From positions 124,001 through 188,000 of the forward strand of contig NZ_JBHUGH010000003.1 of the NCBI RefSeq assembly GCF_042681825.1: DNA of 64,000 nucleotides, written 5' to 3'. This DNA comes from Halodurantibacterium flavum. GTDB lineage: Bacteria > Pseudomonadota > Alphaproteobacteria > Rhodobacterales > Rhodobacteraceae. Both the position numbers and the translations under genes were made by a program. The notes under the pieces were generated by a model. That model made no database searches. It saw only the letters and a list, made by a program, of their open reading frames with translations, and had not been told where the DNA came from. Below, piece after piece: positions 24,052 to 31,948 of the stretch. How positions within the stretch are numbered: the first letter of the stretch is position 1; each line of letters begins with the position of its first letter.

Positions 24052-24813
24052 ATGAAGGTTTTGGTGCCCGTAAAGCGGGTGATCGACTATAACGTGAAGG
24101 TCCGGGTGAAATCGGACGGGTCCGGCGTCGATCTGGCGAACGTCAAGATGTCGATGAACCCCTTTGACGAGATCGCCGTCGAAGAGGCGATTCGGCTCAA
24201 GGAAAAGGGCGCGGCATCCGAGGTCGTGGTCGTGTCCATCGGCGTGAAGCAGGCGCAGGAAACGCTGCGGACCGCGCTCGCGATGGGGGCCGACCGCGCG
24301 ATCCTGATCGTCGCCGCCGAGGATGTGCATCAGGATATCGAGCCGCTGGCGGTCGCCAAGCTGCTGGCCAAGGTCGTCGCGGATGAGGCGCCGGGCCTTG
24401 TCATCGCGGGCAAGCAGGCCATCGACAACGACATGAACGCGACCGGGCAGATGCTGGCGGCGCTTCTGGGCTGGAGCCAGGCGACCTATGCGTCGGAGCT
24501 TGCCGTCGAGGGCGACCAGGCCACCGTCACGCGCGAGGTCGATGGCGGATTGCAGACGATCCGGGTCAAGCTGCCCGCCATCGTCACCGCCGACCTGCGT
24601 CTGAACGAGCCGCGCTATGCGAGCCTTCCGAACATCATGAAGGCCAAGAAAAAGCCGCTGGAGGAAAAGACCGCCGCCGATTACGGCGTCGATGTCACCC
24701 CGCGCCTGACGGTCGTCAGCACGACCGAACCGGCGGGCCGCAAGGCAGGCATCAAGGTCGGCTCGGTCGATGAGCTGATCTCGAAACTGAAAGACGAAGC
24801 GGGGGTGATCTGA
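24052..24813 (+). CDS. etfB: Electron transfer flavoprotein beta subunit
   Basis: A 253-residue subunit of ETF, which accepts electrons from acyl-CoA and related dehydrogenases and passes them to ETF:quinone oxidoreductase. MKVLVPVKRVIDYNVKVRVK and the AMP-binding region with ALAMGADRAI are typical. GGGAGAAG precedes the ATG at 24052. The stop and the etfA start overlap by one base (TGATG). Methylsuccinyl-CoA dehydrogenase at 31949 is one likely electron donor. Confidence 0.96.
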   Translation: MKVLVPVKRVIDYNVKVRVKSDGSGVDLANVKMSMNPFDEIAVEEAIRLKEKGAASEVVVVSIGVKQAQETLRTALAMGADRAILIVAAEDVHQDIEPLAVAKLLAKVVADEAPGLVIAGKQAIDNDMNATGQMLAALLGWSQATYASELAVEGDQATVTREVDGGLQTIRVKLPAIVTADLRLNEPRYASLPNIMKAKKKPLEEKTAADYGVDVTPRLTVVSTTEPAGRKAGIKVGSVDELISKLKDEAGVI

Positions 24814-25739
24814 TGGCTGTTCTTCTTCTCGCGGAACTGAATGGCGTGGAGCTTGCGCTGGATGCGACGGCCAAGGCGGTCACGGCGGCGAAATCGCTGG
24901 GCGAGGTGACGGTGCTGGTCGCCGGTCAGGGCTGCGCTGCGGCGGCCGAGGCTGCGGCGGGGCTTGATGGCGTCGCAAAGGTGCTCTGCGCCGACGACGC
25001 GGCCTATGGCAAGGCGCTGGCCGAACCGCTGGCCGATCTGGTCGTGTCGCTGGCCGGGGGCTATGGCCATATCCTCGCGCCCTCGACCGTCAGCGCGAAA
25101 AACGTGCTGCCGCGGGTGGCCGCGCTTTTGGACGTGATGGTGATTTCGGACGTGACCGCGATCAAGGATGCCGACACGTTCGAGCGGACGATCTATGCCG
25201 GGAACGCCGTGCAGACGGTGAAATCGGGCGATGCGGTCAAGGTGGCGACGCTGCGCACCACCGCGTTCGAGGCGGCAGGTCAGGGCGGTCCGGCCCCGGT
25301 CGAAACCGTCTCAGGCCCCGCCGCCGCCGGTCTGTCGGAATGGGTGGAGGACAAGGTCGCCGCAAGCGACCGGCCCGAGCTGACCTCGGCCGGGATCGTG
25401 GTGTCGGGCGGGCGCGGCATCGGGTCCGAGGAGAATTTCGCGCTGATCGAAAAGCTCGCCGACAAGCTGGGCGCCGCCGTGGGCGCAAGCCGGGCGGCGG
25501 TGGACAGCGGCTATGCCCCGAACGACTGGCAGGTGGGCCAGACCGGCAAGGTCGTGGCGCCGATGCTTTACATCGCCGTAGGCATTTCCGGCGCGATCCA
25601 GCACCTTGCCGGGATGAAGGACAGCAAGATCATCGTCGCCATCAACAAGGACGAAGAGGCCCCGATCTTCCAGGTGGCCGATTATGGTCTGGTAGGCGAC
25701 CTGTTCCAGATCCTGCCGGAACTGACCGAAAAGCTCTGA
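24813..25739 (+). CDS. etfA: Electron transfer flavoprotein alpha subunit
   Basis: A 308-residue FAD-carrying subunit of ETF. The C-terminal FAD domain has VVSGGRGIGSEENF, the QVGQTGKVVAP loop and the conserved GISGAIQHLAGM. Translationally coupled to etfB. A terminator hairpin 20 bp after the stop ends the operon, leaving the downstream 3-hydroxybutyryl-CoA dehydrogenase gene under its own promoter. Confidence 0.96.
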   Translation: MAVLLLAELNGVELALDATAKAVTAAKSLGEVTVLVAGQGCAAAAEAAAGLDGVAKVLCADDAAYGKALAEPLADLVVSLAGGYGHILAPSTVSAKNVLPRVAALLDVMVISDVTAIKDADTFERTIYAGNAVQTVKSGDAVKVATLRTTAFEAAGQGGPAPVETVSGPAAAGLSEWVEDKVAASDRPELTSAGIVVSGGRGIGSEENFALIEKLADKLGAAVGASRAAVDSGYAPNDWQVGQTGKVVAPMLYIAVGISGAIQHLAGMKDSKIIVAINKDEEAPIFQVADYGLVGDLFQILPELTEKL

Positions 25740-25759
25740 GCCCAACGGCATCTGTCGCA

Positions 25760-25784
25760 ACGGCCCGCCCTGGCGGGCCGTTTT
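25760..25784 (+). terminator. Intrinsic terminator after etfBA
   Basis: ACGGCCCGCC pairs with GGCGGGCCGT and is followed by TTTT. Confidence 0.8.
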
Positions 25785-25955
25785 GCGTGGGCCGCGCCCT
25801 GCGCCGCCTGCGCGTCCTTGCCCGTCATGATCCCGGCCTTTCGCCGCTGTCTTGCCCTTCCCGCCTTGCGCCGGTGATCTTTTGACTTGCCGGTCTTGCA
25901 CCGGTGGGCAGGCCGGGCCTATGGTCGGGCCGGAAAACCCGAGGGGAATGACGGC

Positions 25956-26831
25956 ATGGAAATTCGGTCGGTTGGCGTTGTTGGCGCGGGGCAGATGGGC
26001 AACGGGATCGCCCATGTCTTTGCGCTGGCCGGATATGACGTTCTGCTGACCGACATCTCTCAGGCGGCGCTGGACAAGGCGCTGACGCTGATCGACCGCA
26101 ATCTGGAACGGCAGGCGAGCCGGGGCAAGATCACCCCCGAAGAGCATCAGGCCGCCCGGGGCCGCATCCGCACGACGCTGACCCTGACCGACCTTGGCCA
26201 GTGCGACCTGATCATCGAGGCCGCGACCGAGCGCGAAACTGTCAAGGCCGCGATCTTCGAGGACCTGCTGCCGCATCTGAAGCCGGAAACGATCCTGACA
26301 TCGAACACCTCTTCGATCTCGATCACGCGGCTGGCGAGCCGGACCGACCGGCCGGAAAAGTTCATGGGCTTTCACTTCATGAACCCCGTGCCGGTGATGC
26401 AGCTGGTCGAGCTGATCCGGGGCATCGCCACCGATGACGAGACCTACAAGACCCTGCATCAGGTGGTGGAAAAGCTGGGCAAGACCGCCGCCAGCGCCGA
26501 GGATTTCCCGGCCTTCATCGTGAACCGCATCCTGATGCCGATGATCAACGAGGCGGTCTATACGCTTTATGAAGGCGTGGGGTCGGTCAAATCCATCGAC
26601 GAATCGCTCAAGCTCGGGGCGAACCACCCGATGGGGCCGCTGGAACTCGCGGATTTCATCGGGCTCGACACCTGCCTTGCGATCATGAACGTGCTGCATG
26701 ACGGGCTGGCGGATACGAAATACCGCCCCTGCCCCCTTCTGGTGAAATATGTCGAGGCCGGCTGGCTGGGCCGCAAGACCCAGCGGGGTTTCTATGACTA
26801 TCGGGGCGAGGTGCCGGTTCCGACCCGGTGA
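25956..26831 (+). CDS. 3-hydroxybutyryl-CoA dehydrogenase
   Basis: A 291-residue NAD(P)-dependent enzyme interconverting 3-hydroxybutyryl-CoA and acetoacetyl-CoA. The Rossmann motif GVVGAGQMGNGIAHVFALAG is at the N-terminus, the catalytic His/Glu region is in GFHFMNPVPVMQLVELIRG, and the helical dimer domain contains PAFIVNRILMPMINEA. It fits butyrate/acetoacetyl-CoA metabolism or the first steps of the ethylmalonyl-CoA route; NADH versus NADPH use cannot be told. GAGGGG lies about 10 bases before the ATG at 25956. Confidence 0.94.
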   Translation: MEIRSVGVVGAGQMGNGIAHVFALAGYDVLLTDISQAALDKALTLIDRNLERQASRGKITPEEHQAARGRIRTTLTLTDLGQCDLIIEAATERETVKAAIFEDLLPHLKPETILTSNTSSISITRLASRTDRPEKFMGFHFMNPVPVMQLVELIRGIATDDETYKTLHQVVEKLGKTAASAEDFPAFIVNRILMPMINEAVYTLYEGVGSVKSIDESLKLGANHPMGPLELADFIGLDTCLAIMNVLHDGLADTKYRPCPLLVKYVEAGWLGRKTQRGFYDYRGEVPVPTR

Positions 26832-26865
26832 TCCCTGCCGGGACAGAGACCAGGCTCTGGCGGGC

Positions 26866-27138
26866 TCAGTAATCCTCGCCGAAGCGGTTCGCGACAAGCT
26901 TTTCCAGCGCCTCGGCGAGGGATTCGGCCTCGGCCCCCGATGTGGCGATGGTGATGGAACTGCCGCGCGCGGCGCCCAGCATCAGAAGACCCATGATCGA
27001 ATCACCCGAGACCGACATGCCGTCGCGGCTGACCTCGACGCTGGCGTCATGGGCCTCGACCACCTCGACGAACCTGGCGCTGGCACGCGCATGAAGACCT
27101 TTTTCGTTCACGATCTTCAGCTCGCGTTCCACCGTCAT
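26866..27138 (-). CDS. HPr family phosphocarrier protein
   Basis: A 90-residue phosphocarrier of the regulatory PTS. The phospho-accepting His16 is in KGLHARASARFV, and the kinase-target serine region reads SVSGDSIMGLLML, with Ser47 in the HPrK position. It ends the operon hprK-rapZ-EIIA-HPr. No sugar-specific EIIB/EIIC is near, so the job is signalling rather than sugar uptake, as in other alphaproteobacteria. Enzyme I is not in the window. Its start overlaps the EIIA stop by 4 bp. Confidence 0.95.
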   Translation of the reverse strand: MTVERELKIVNEKGLHARASARFVEVVEAHDASVEVSRDGMSVSGDSIMGLLMLGAARGSSITIATSGAEAESLAEALEKLVANRFGEDY

Positions 27139-27533
27139 GCCTTGCCTGCCCCGAAATCCATGCTGTTGATATATTTGCGCCCGGCCTCAAGCGCATGGGC
27201 GACCGCGTCGGGCACGGTCTGCTGACGCGACTTCGCAAGCTTGATGAGCATGGGCAGGTTCGCGCCGTAAAGGATGCGCCGGTTCGCCGGAACGCAGGCC
27301 ATGAGCGAGAGGTTCGAGGGCGAGCCGCCGAACATGTCGGTGACTACAATCACCCCGTCGCCCTGATCGACCGTATCGGCGGCGTTACAGATCTCGGCCT
27401 GCTTGGCCGCACGGTCATGGTTATCCTCGATCGAGATGGCCACGACGCCGGATTGCTTGCCGACGACATGTTCGACCGCCGCAAGATATTCTCTTGCCAA
27501 ACCACCATGTGCGACGATCACGATTCCGATCAC
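27135..27533 (-). CDS. PTS EIIA component, mannose family
   Basis: A 132-residue cytosolic EIIA-Man-type protein. The phospho-accepting His9 lies in MIGIVIVAHGGLA, and TDMFGGSPSNLSL is the conserved second-site region. No membrane EII components are near, so it is probably a regulator phosphorylated by HPr. It overlaps its neighbours on both sides by 4 bp (rapZ upstream, HPr downstream), so the operon is tightly coupled. Confidence 0.94.
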   Translation of the reverse strand: MIGIVIVAHGGLAREYLAAVEHVVGKQSGVVAISIEDNHDRAAKQAEICNAADTVDQGDGVIVVTDMFGGSPSNLSLMACVPANRRILYGANLPMLIKLAKSRQQTVPDAVAHALEAGRKYINSMDFGAGKA

Positions 27534-28579
27534 GCCTTCCCACCTGTCAAAGCTCCGGGGGCTGAAACCCGCCGTTCAAGTTCCCTGTGTCTTTTAGACA
27601 CTTGCCAACCGGCCTCCGCAAGGGTTGCTGCCAGTTTTTCGGTCAAGAATACGCTACGATGCTGCCCGCCCGTGCAACCGAAGGCTATGGCGACATGGGT
27701 GCGCCCCTCTTGCAGTTGCGCGGGCAGCATCAGGCCGGTCAGCCCGGCCACCCGGTCAAAGAACTCGGCAAAGCGCGGATCGGCCCCCACATACGCGCCC
27801 ACCTGCGGGTCCCGGCCATCGAGCGGGCGCAGCGCCTCGACCCAATAGGGGTTCTGCAGGAAGCGGCAGTCAAAGACCACATCGACCCCCGCCGGCACGC
27901 CGCGCTTGTAGGAAAACGAATGGACGGACACGGCCAGCCGCGCCGTGGCGCCATGGTCGAACCAGCGTGCCATTTCCGCGCGCAGGTCATGGGGCGACAG
28001 GCCGGTCGTGTCGATCAGCACATCGGCCCGGTCGCGCAGGGGCGCCAGCAGCTCGATTTCCCGCCCGATCCCGAGCGCGGGTTGTTCAACCGGGGCCAGC
28101 GGGTGGCGCCGCCGTGTTTCCGAGTATCGCCGGATCAGCGTTTCGGGCGCACAGTCGAGATAGAGAACCTCGGGCGCGATGCCGGGATGGCGGGTCAGGA
28201 TGCCGATCATCTCGGTCAGGGCGTCGGTGCTGAAATCGCGGTTGCGCACGTCGATCCCCAGGGCCAGCGGCCGGCTGAGCGGCGGTCCTTCGAGCAGGCG
28301 CGGCACGAGGCTTAGCGGCAGGTTGTCGATCACCTCATAGCCCAGATCCTCCAGCGCATTGATCGCGGTGGACCGGCCAGCCCCCGACGGGCCGGTCACA
28401 AGGACCAGCCGCTGGGCGGCGCGGGGGTCCGCGGTAACGGGCTCGCAGCGGTCCGGCGTCGCCGGGGCGATATCCGGCGCTTTCGGAATGGGGTCATGTG
28501 GCCCCGGGCTCATCGGGGCGGTCGCTTCATCTGCTGGCATCTGGGGTTCCGGCCTATCGGGGGGTGGCATCTCAGGCAC
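27530..28579 (-). CDS. rapZ: RNase adapter protein RapZ, with N-terminal extension
   Basis: A 349-residue nucleotide- and RNA-binding protein. The P-loop is GPSGAGRST (Arg where many have Lys, common in this order), followed by the conserved LEDLGYEVIDNLPLSL; the C-terminal domain has HSFSYKRGVP, FDCRFLQNPYW and IAFGCTGGQHRSVF. The first about 50 residues are a Pro/Ala/Asp-rich extension not seen in the E. coli protein and probably disordered. In enterics RapZ directs RNase E to GlmZ RNA; the target here is unknown. The start overlaps hprK by 8 bp. Confidence 0.93.
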   Translation of the reverse strand: MPEMPPPDRPEPQMPADEATAPMSPGPHDPIPKAPDIAPATPDRCEPVTADPRAAQRLVLVTGPSGAGRSTAINALEDLGYEVIDNLPLSLVPRLLEGPPLSRPLALGIDVRNRDFSTDALTEMIGILTRHPGIAPEVLYLDCAPETLIRRYSETRRRHPLAPVEQPALGIGREIELLAPLRDRADVLIDTTGLSPHDLRAEMARWFDHGATARLAVSVHSFSYKRGVPAGVDVVFDCRFLQNPYWVEALRPLDGRDPQVGAYVGADPRFAEFFDRVAGLTGLMLPAQLQEGRTHVAIAFGCTGGQHRSVFLTEKLAATLAEAGWQVSKRHRELERRVSAPGALTGGKA

Positions 28580-29012
28580 TCCGTCCCTCTTTCAGATATT
28601 GCAAAAGCGCCGCAGGATAAGGCCCCCCGCCGCCGCAGAGCACGAGCGGAAGCGTTTCTCCCAGAAATGTGACGGTGCGATGGGGGGGCAGGCGCTGATC
28701 CTCGGCCCGGCCCAGATCTGCGACCAGCGCCACGCGCACCGGGCCGGCCGTTCGGGCGGACAACAGGCCCATGCCCCGCGCCTCGATCAGCCCCCGGATC
28801 GCGTCGGGCGCGCGGGCCCACAGACCGTCGCTACTGAAAAGCTCGGTCCGGTCATCGGCCACCAGATCGGCGCCAAAGGCCATGAGGTGCAGCGCGGTCG
28901 TGGATTTGCCCGACCCCGACGGCCCGACAAGGATCAGGCCGCGCCCCTTCCAGGCCACGCAGCTGGCATGAAGCACCAATGGAGACTGGCCATCGCTCTT
29001 CTGCATCCTCAT
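28572..29012 (-). CDS. hprK: HPr kinase/phosphorylase, short alphaproteobacterial form
   Basis: A 146-residue protein corresponding to the C-terminal catalytic domain of HPrK, which phosphorylates HPr on serine. The P-loop GPSGSGKST is at 30-38 and the metal/catalytic region is DLVADDRTEL. The N-terminal domain of Gram-positive enzymes is absent, as is usual in alphaproteobacteria. It starts the operon with rapZ, EIIA and HPr. In many relatives chvI-chvG lie immediately upstream; here the next gene upstream is the divergent pckA, 329 bp away. Confidence 0.93.
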   Translation of the reverse strand: MRMQKSDGQSPLVLHASCVAWKGRGLILVGPSGSGKSTTALHLMAFGADLVADDRTELFSSDGLWARAPDAIRGLIEARGMGLLSARTAGPVRVALVADLGRAEDQRLPPHRTVTFLGETLPLVLCGGGGPYPAALLQYLKEGRSA

Positions 29013-29341
29013 GCCATCCCATGCCGCGCCGCAGAAGAAAAGCCCCCGTGCGCCGAATCAGCCGCGACCGTCACAGCGGAACCACATCCGCCCCGTTTCG
29101 ATGCAGTCGAGCCGCCAGAGGTAAAACTCCGGTGAAGATTGGCGCATCATCGCGCATGGTTGCGCTAACCCCGAAATGGTTGCGCTAACGGAGCCAAACC
29201 CTTCTGTTCCCTGTCAGAAATGGCATGTTATAGCCGTGGGGCCGGAAGATAGTTTCTTGCCGGCCGGCGCCGGAACCGTGCAGGGGCGCCGTGACTTTAC
29301 CTCGTAAAGGCCGCCAGTGCGGCGGAACCGGGAGCTTGCAG
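29013..29341. other. 329-bp divergent regulatory gap between hprK and pckA
   Basis: No coding sequence is supported and no trace of chvI or chvG is visible. The gap contains two identical 14-bp sites (29156-29189) and, about 40 bp closer to pckA, a weak promoter-like TTATAG near 29229. It must hold the promoters of both hprK and pckA. Confidence 0.6.
29156..29189. promoter_or_regulatory. Twin 14-bp operator-like sites upstream of pckA
   Basis: ATGGTTGCGCTAAC occurs at 29156-29169 and again at 29176-29189, exactly 20 bp apart, or about two helical turns. Each holds GTT-GCGCT-AAC, a near-palindrome resembling LacI-family operators with a central GCGC. pckA is controlled by a LacI-family regulator in some alphaproteobacteria, so this is a plausible operator. 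Confidence 0.55.
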
Positions 29342-30940
29342 ATGACCAAGGGATACGTGAATCCAGCCCATCGCCTTGAGGATCAGGGAATTAACGGACT
29401 GGGCGAGGTCCATTACAACCTCATCGAGCCCGCCCTGGTGGAAGAGGCGCTCCGCCGTGGCGAAGGCAAGCTGGGCAAGGGCGGCGCGTTCCTCGTCAGC
29501 ACCGGCAGCCACACGGGCCGTTCCCCCAAGGACAAGTTCGTCGTGCGCACGCCGTCGGTGGAAAACACCATCTGGTGGGAAAACAACAAGCCGATGGCCC
29601 CGGCAGCCTTCGACGTTCTTTATGACGACATGATCGCCCATATGAAGGGGCGCGACTATTTCGTTCAGGACCTGTTTGGCGGTGCGGACCCGGCGCACCG
29701 GCTGGATGTCCGCGTGGTCACGGAACTCGCCTGGCACGGGCTTTTCATCCGCCACCTGCTGCGCCGCCCCGCGCGCGAGGAACTGGCGGGCTTTGTTCCC
29801 GACTGGACGATCATCAACTGCCCGAGCTTCACCGCCGAGCCGGAGCGTCATGGTTGCCGGTCGGGCACGGTCATCGCGCTAAACTTCGACCGCAAGCTGA
29901 TCCTGATCGGCGGCACGGCCTATGCGGGCGAGAACAAGAAATCGGTCTTTACGCTGCTGAACTACCTGCTGCCGGAAAAGGGGATCATGCCGATGCATTG
30001 CTCGGCCAACCATGCGCCCGGCAATCCGGTCGACACGGCGATCTTCTTCGGCCTTTCGGGCACCGGCAAGACCACGCTTTCCGCCGACCCGGACCGCGTG
30101 CTGATCGGCGACGACGAACATGGCTGGTCCGAGCGCGGCACCTTCAACTTCGAGGGTGGGTGCTATGCCAAGACCATCAACCTGAGCGCCGAGGCGGAGC
30201 CCGAGATCTATGCGACCACCTCGCGCTTTGGCACGGTGATCGAGAACATGGTCTATGACCCGGAGACGCTGGAGCTCGACTTCGCCGACAGCAGCCTGAC
30301 AGAGAACATGCGCTGCGCCTATCCGCTCGACTATATCTCGAACGCGAGCGAGGCAGCCTTGGGCGGTCATCCCAAGAACATCATCATGCTGACCTGCGAT
30401 GTGTTCGGTGTGCTGCCGCCCATCGCGCGGCTCACGCCGGCGCAGGCGATGTATCACTTCCTGTCGGGCTTCACCTCCAAGACGCCGGGCACGGAACGTG
30501 GCGTGGTCGAGCCGGAGCCGACCTTCTCCACCTGTTTCGGCGCCCCCTTCATGCCCCGCCGCCCCGAGGTCTATGGCAAGCTGCTGCAGGAAAAGATTGC
30601 GGCGCATGGCGCGACCTGCTGGCTGGTGAATACCGGCTGGACCGGCGGCGCCTATGGCACGGGACGGCGGATGCCGATCAAGGCGACGCGCGCCCTGCTG
30701 ACCGCGGCACTCGACGGCTCGCTCGGAAATGCGCAGTTCCGCAAGGATCCGAATTTCGGCTTTGAGGTTCCGGTCTCGGTTCCCGGGGTCGATGACAGCC
30801 TTCTGGACCCGCGCAGCACCTGGGCCGACGCGGCCGCCTATGATGCGCAGGCGAAAAAGCTGGTGGGCATGTTCGCCGACAACTTTGCCCAATATGTCCC
30901 GCATATCGACGACGACGTGAAGGCCGCGGCGATCGGCTGA
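29342..30940 (+). CDS. pckA: Phosphoenolpyruvate carboxykinase (ATP)
   Basis: A 532-residue enzyme that converts oxaloacetate and ATP to phosphoenolpyruvate, the entry to gluconeogenesis. Motifs: TGSHTGRSPKDKF (oxaloacetate site), MHCSANHAPG, the kinase P-loop GLSGTGKTTLS and the metal site SADPDRVLIGDDEHGW. GGGAG precedes the ATG at 29342; an upstream in-frame ATG at 29291 is not supported. A strong terminator follows. It is needed for growth on acetate or C4 acids, which fits the ethylmalonyl-CoA pathway genes here. Confidence 0.96.
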   Translation: MTKGYVNPAHRLEDQGINGLGEVHYNLIEPALVEEALRRGEGKLGKGGAFLVSTGSHTGRSPKDKFVVRTPSVENTIWWENNKPMAPAAFDVLYDDMIAHMKGRDYFVQDLFGGADPAHRLDVRVVTELAWHGLFIRHLLRRPAREELAGFVPDWTIINCPSFTAEPERHGCRSGTVIALNFDRKLILIGGTAYAGENKKSVFTLLNYLLPEKGIMPMHCSANHAPGNPVDTAIFFGLSGTGKTTLSADPDRVLIGDDEHGWSERGTFNFEGGCYAKTINLSAEAEPEIYATTSRFGTVIENMVYDPETLELDFADSSLTENMRCAYPLDYISNASEAALGGHPKNIIMLTCDVFGVLPPIARLTPAQAMYHFLSGFTSKTPGTERGVVEPEPTFSTCFGAPFMPRRPEVYGKLLQEKIAAHGATCWLVNTGWTGGAYGTGRRMPIKATRALLTAALDGSLGNAQFRKDPNFGFEVPVSVPGVDDSLLDPRSTWADAAAYDAQAKKLVGMFADNFAQYVPHIDDDVKAAAIG

Positions 30941-30958
30941 GGCGCGGCAGACATGCGG

Positions 30959-30987
30959 AAAAGCCCCGGTTCGCCGGGGCTTTTTTC
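30959..30987 (+). terminator. Intrinsic terminator after pckA
   Basis: AGCCCCGG pairs with CCGGGGCT across a TTCG tetraloop and is followed by TTTTT. Confidence 0.9.
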
Positions 30988-30992
30988 ATGGG

Positions 30993-31763
30993 TTACATCA
31001 TCAGCGCGCGCCGGATCAGGTTCAGCCCCGTCAGGGCCAGCACGACGAGCGTCCAGCGCCGGAACCGGGCGGCGTCCAGCCGGTCCTGCAGGCCGTATCC
31101 CAGCCAGAGCCCCACCATCCCCGGCAGGATCATCGCGGCGGAAAACGGCAGCGTCACCGCGTTCACCACGCCCGACTGCATATGCGCCACCAGCAGGACG
31201 ACCGCGCCGATCAGAAAGATGACCCCCTGCACGCGGATCACGTCGGCCTTGGGCGCCCCGATCGAGAGCAGATAAACAAGGACCGGCGGCCCCCAGACAC
31301 CCGAGATCCCGCCGTAAAGCCCGCCGACGATGCCCGTCGCGACCTCGGCCCGGCGCCGATGCTCGATCCGGAACCGGAGCTGGCGCCCGAGAAGTTCAAG
31401 AGCCGCATAGCCGGTGATCGGCACGCCGAGGATCAGGTAAAGCACGCCTGCGGGGATCTGCGGCATGAACTGCGCGCTGATCAGGATGAAGATCGAGATA
31501 AGCAGGATCATCCGCCAGTAGTCGCGGACCGACCCCCAGGCAGCGGCTGCCCCTTGCCGGAAGGCCTGGCTGATATTGGTCGCAAGCGTCGGCAGGATCA
31601 GACCCGCCAGCGCAAGCTCCGCCGGCATGATGGAACTGAAGCCCGAAATCACGATCATCGGCATCGCAAAGCCGACCGCGCCCTTGACGATCCCGCCGAA
31701 CAGCGTGATGGCGATGGCGAGCCAGAAGACCCAGGGCTCCAGCCCGGCCATGAGGTAGTGCAT
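30993..31763 (-). CDS. TauE/SafE family membrane exporter
   Basis: A 256-residue inner-membrane protein with about seven to eight hydrophobic helices in two repeats; the conserved family motifs are GGIVKGAVGFAMPM near the start and GGLYGGISGVWGPP after the middle. The family (UPF0721) exports sulfite, sulfoacetate or other anions, but no sulfur genes are near, so the substrate is open. It is convergent with pckA, the gap being the pckA terminator. Confidence 0.9.
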   Translation of the reverse strand: MHYLMAGLEPWVFWLAIAITLFGGIVKGAVGFAMPMIVISGFSSIMPAELALAGLILPTLATNISQAFRQGAAAAWGSVRDYWRMILLISIFILISAQFMPQIPAGVLYLILGVPITGYAALELLGRQLRFRIEHRRRAEVATGIVGGLYGGISGVWGPPVLVYLLSIGAPKADVIRVQGVIFLIGAVVLLVAHMQSGVVNAVTLPFSAAMILPGMVGLWLGYGLQDRLDAARFRRWTLVVLALTGLNLIRRALMM

Positions 31764-31877
31764 CCCGTCCCCCGATTTCTCTCGCTCTCGCGCGGTGCTG
31801 TTTTTGCCGCTCTAGCGCGGCGGGAGCCAGAGGAACAGCGCAATTTCTGCGGGAAACTTTGATGCTTCCTTGCGCTT

Positions 31878-31892
31878 CTTTAAGAATTAAAG
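31878..31892. promoter_or_regulatory. Inverted repeat upstream of mcd
   Basis: CTTTAAGAATTAAAG is a perfect 6-bp inverted repeat with a GAA spacer, flanked on each side by TTGCGC. It lies 57-71 bp upstream of the mcd start in an otherwise GC-rich stretch, a fitting place for an operator or promoter element. The regulator is unknown. Confidence 0.4.
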
Positions 31893-31948
31893 TTGCGCTG
31901 CACCTGCGAAGGCCCTATCTGTGAAGCCGGCAACATGCGGGGGCAAAC

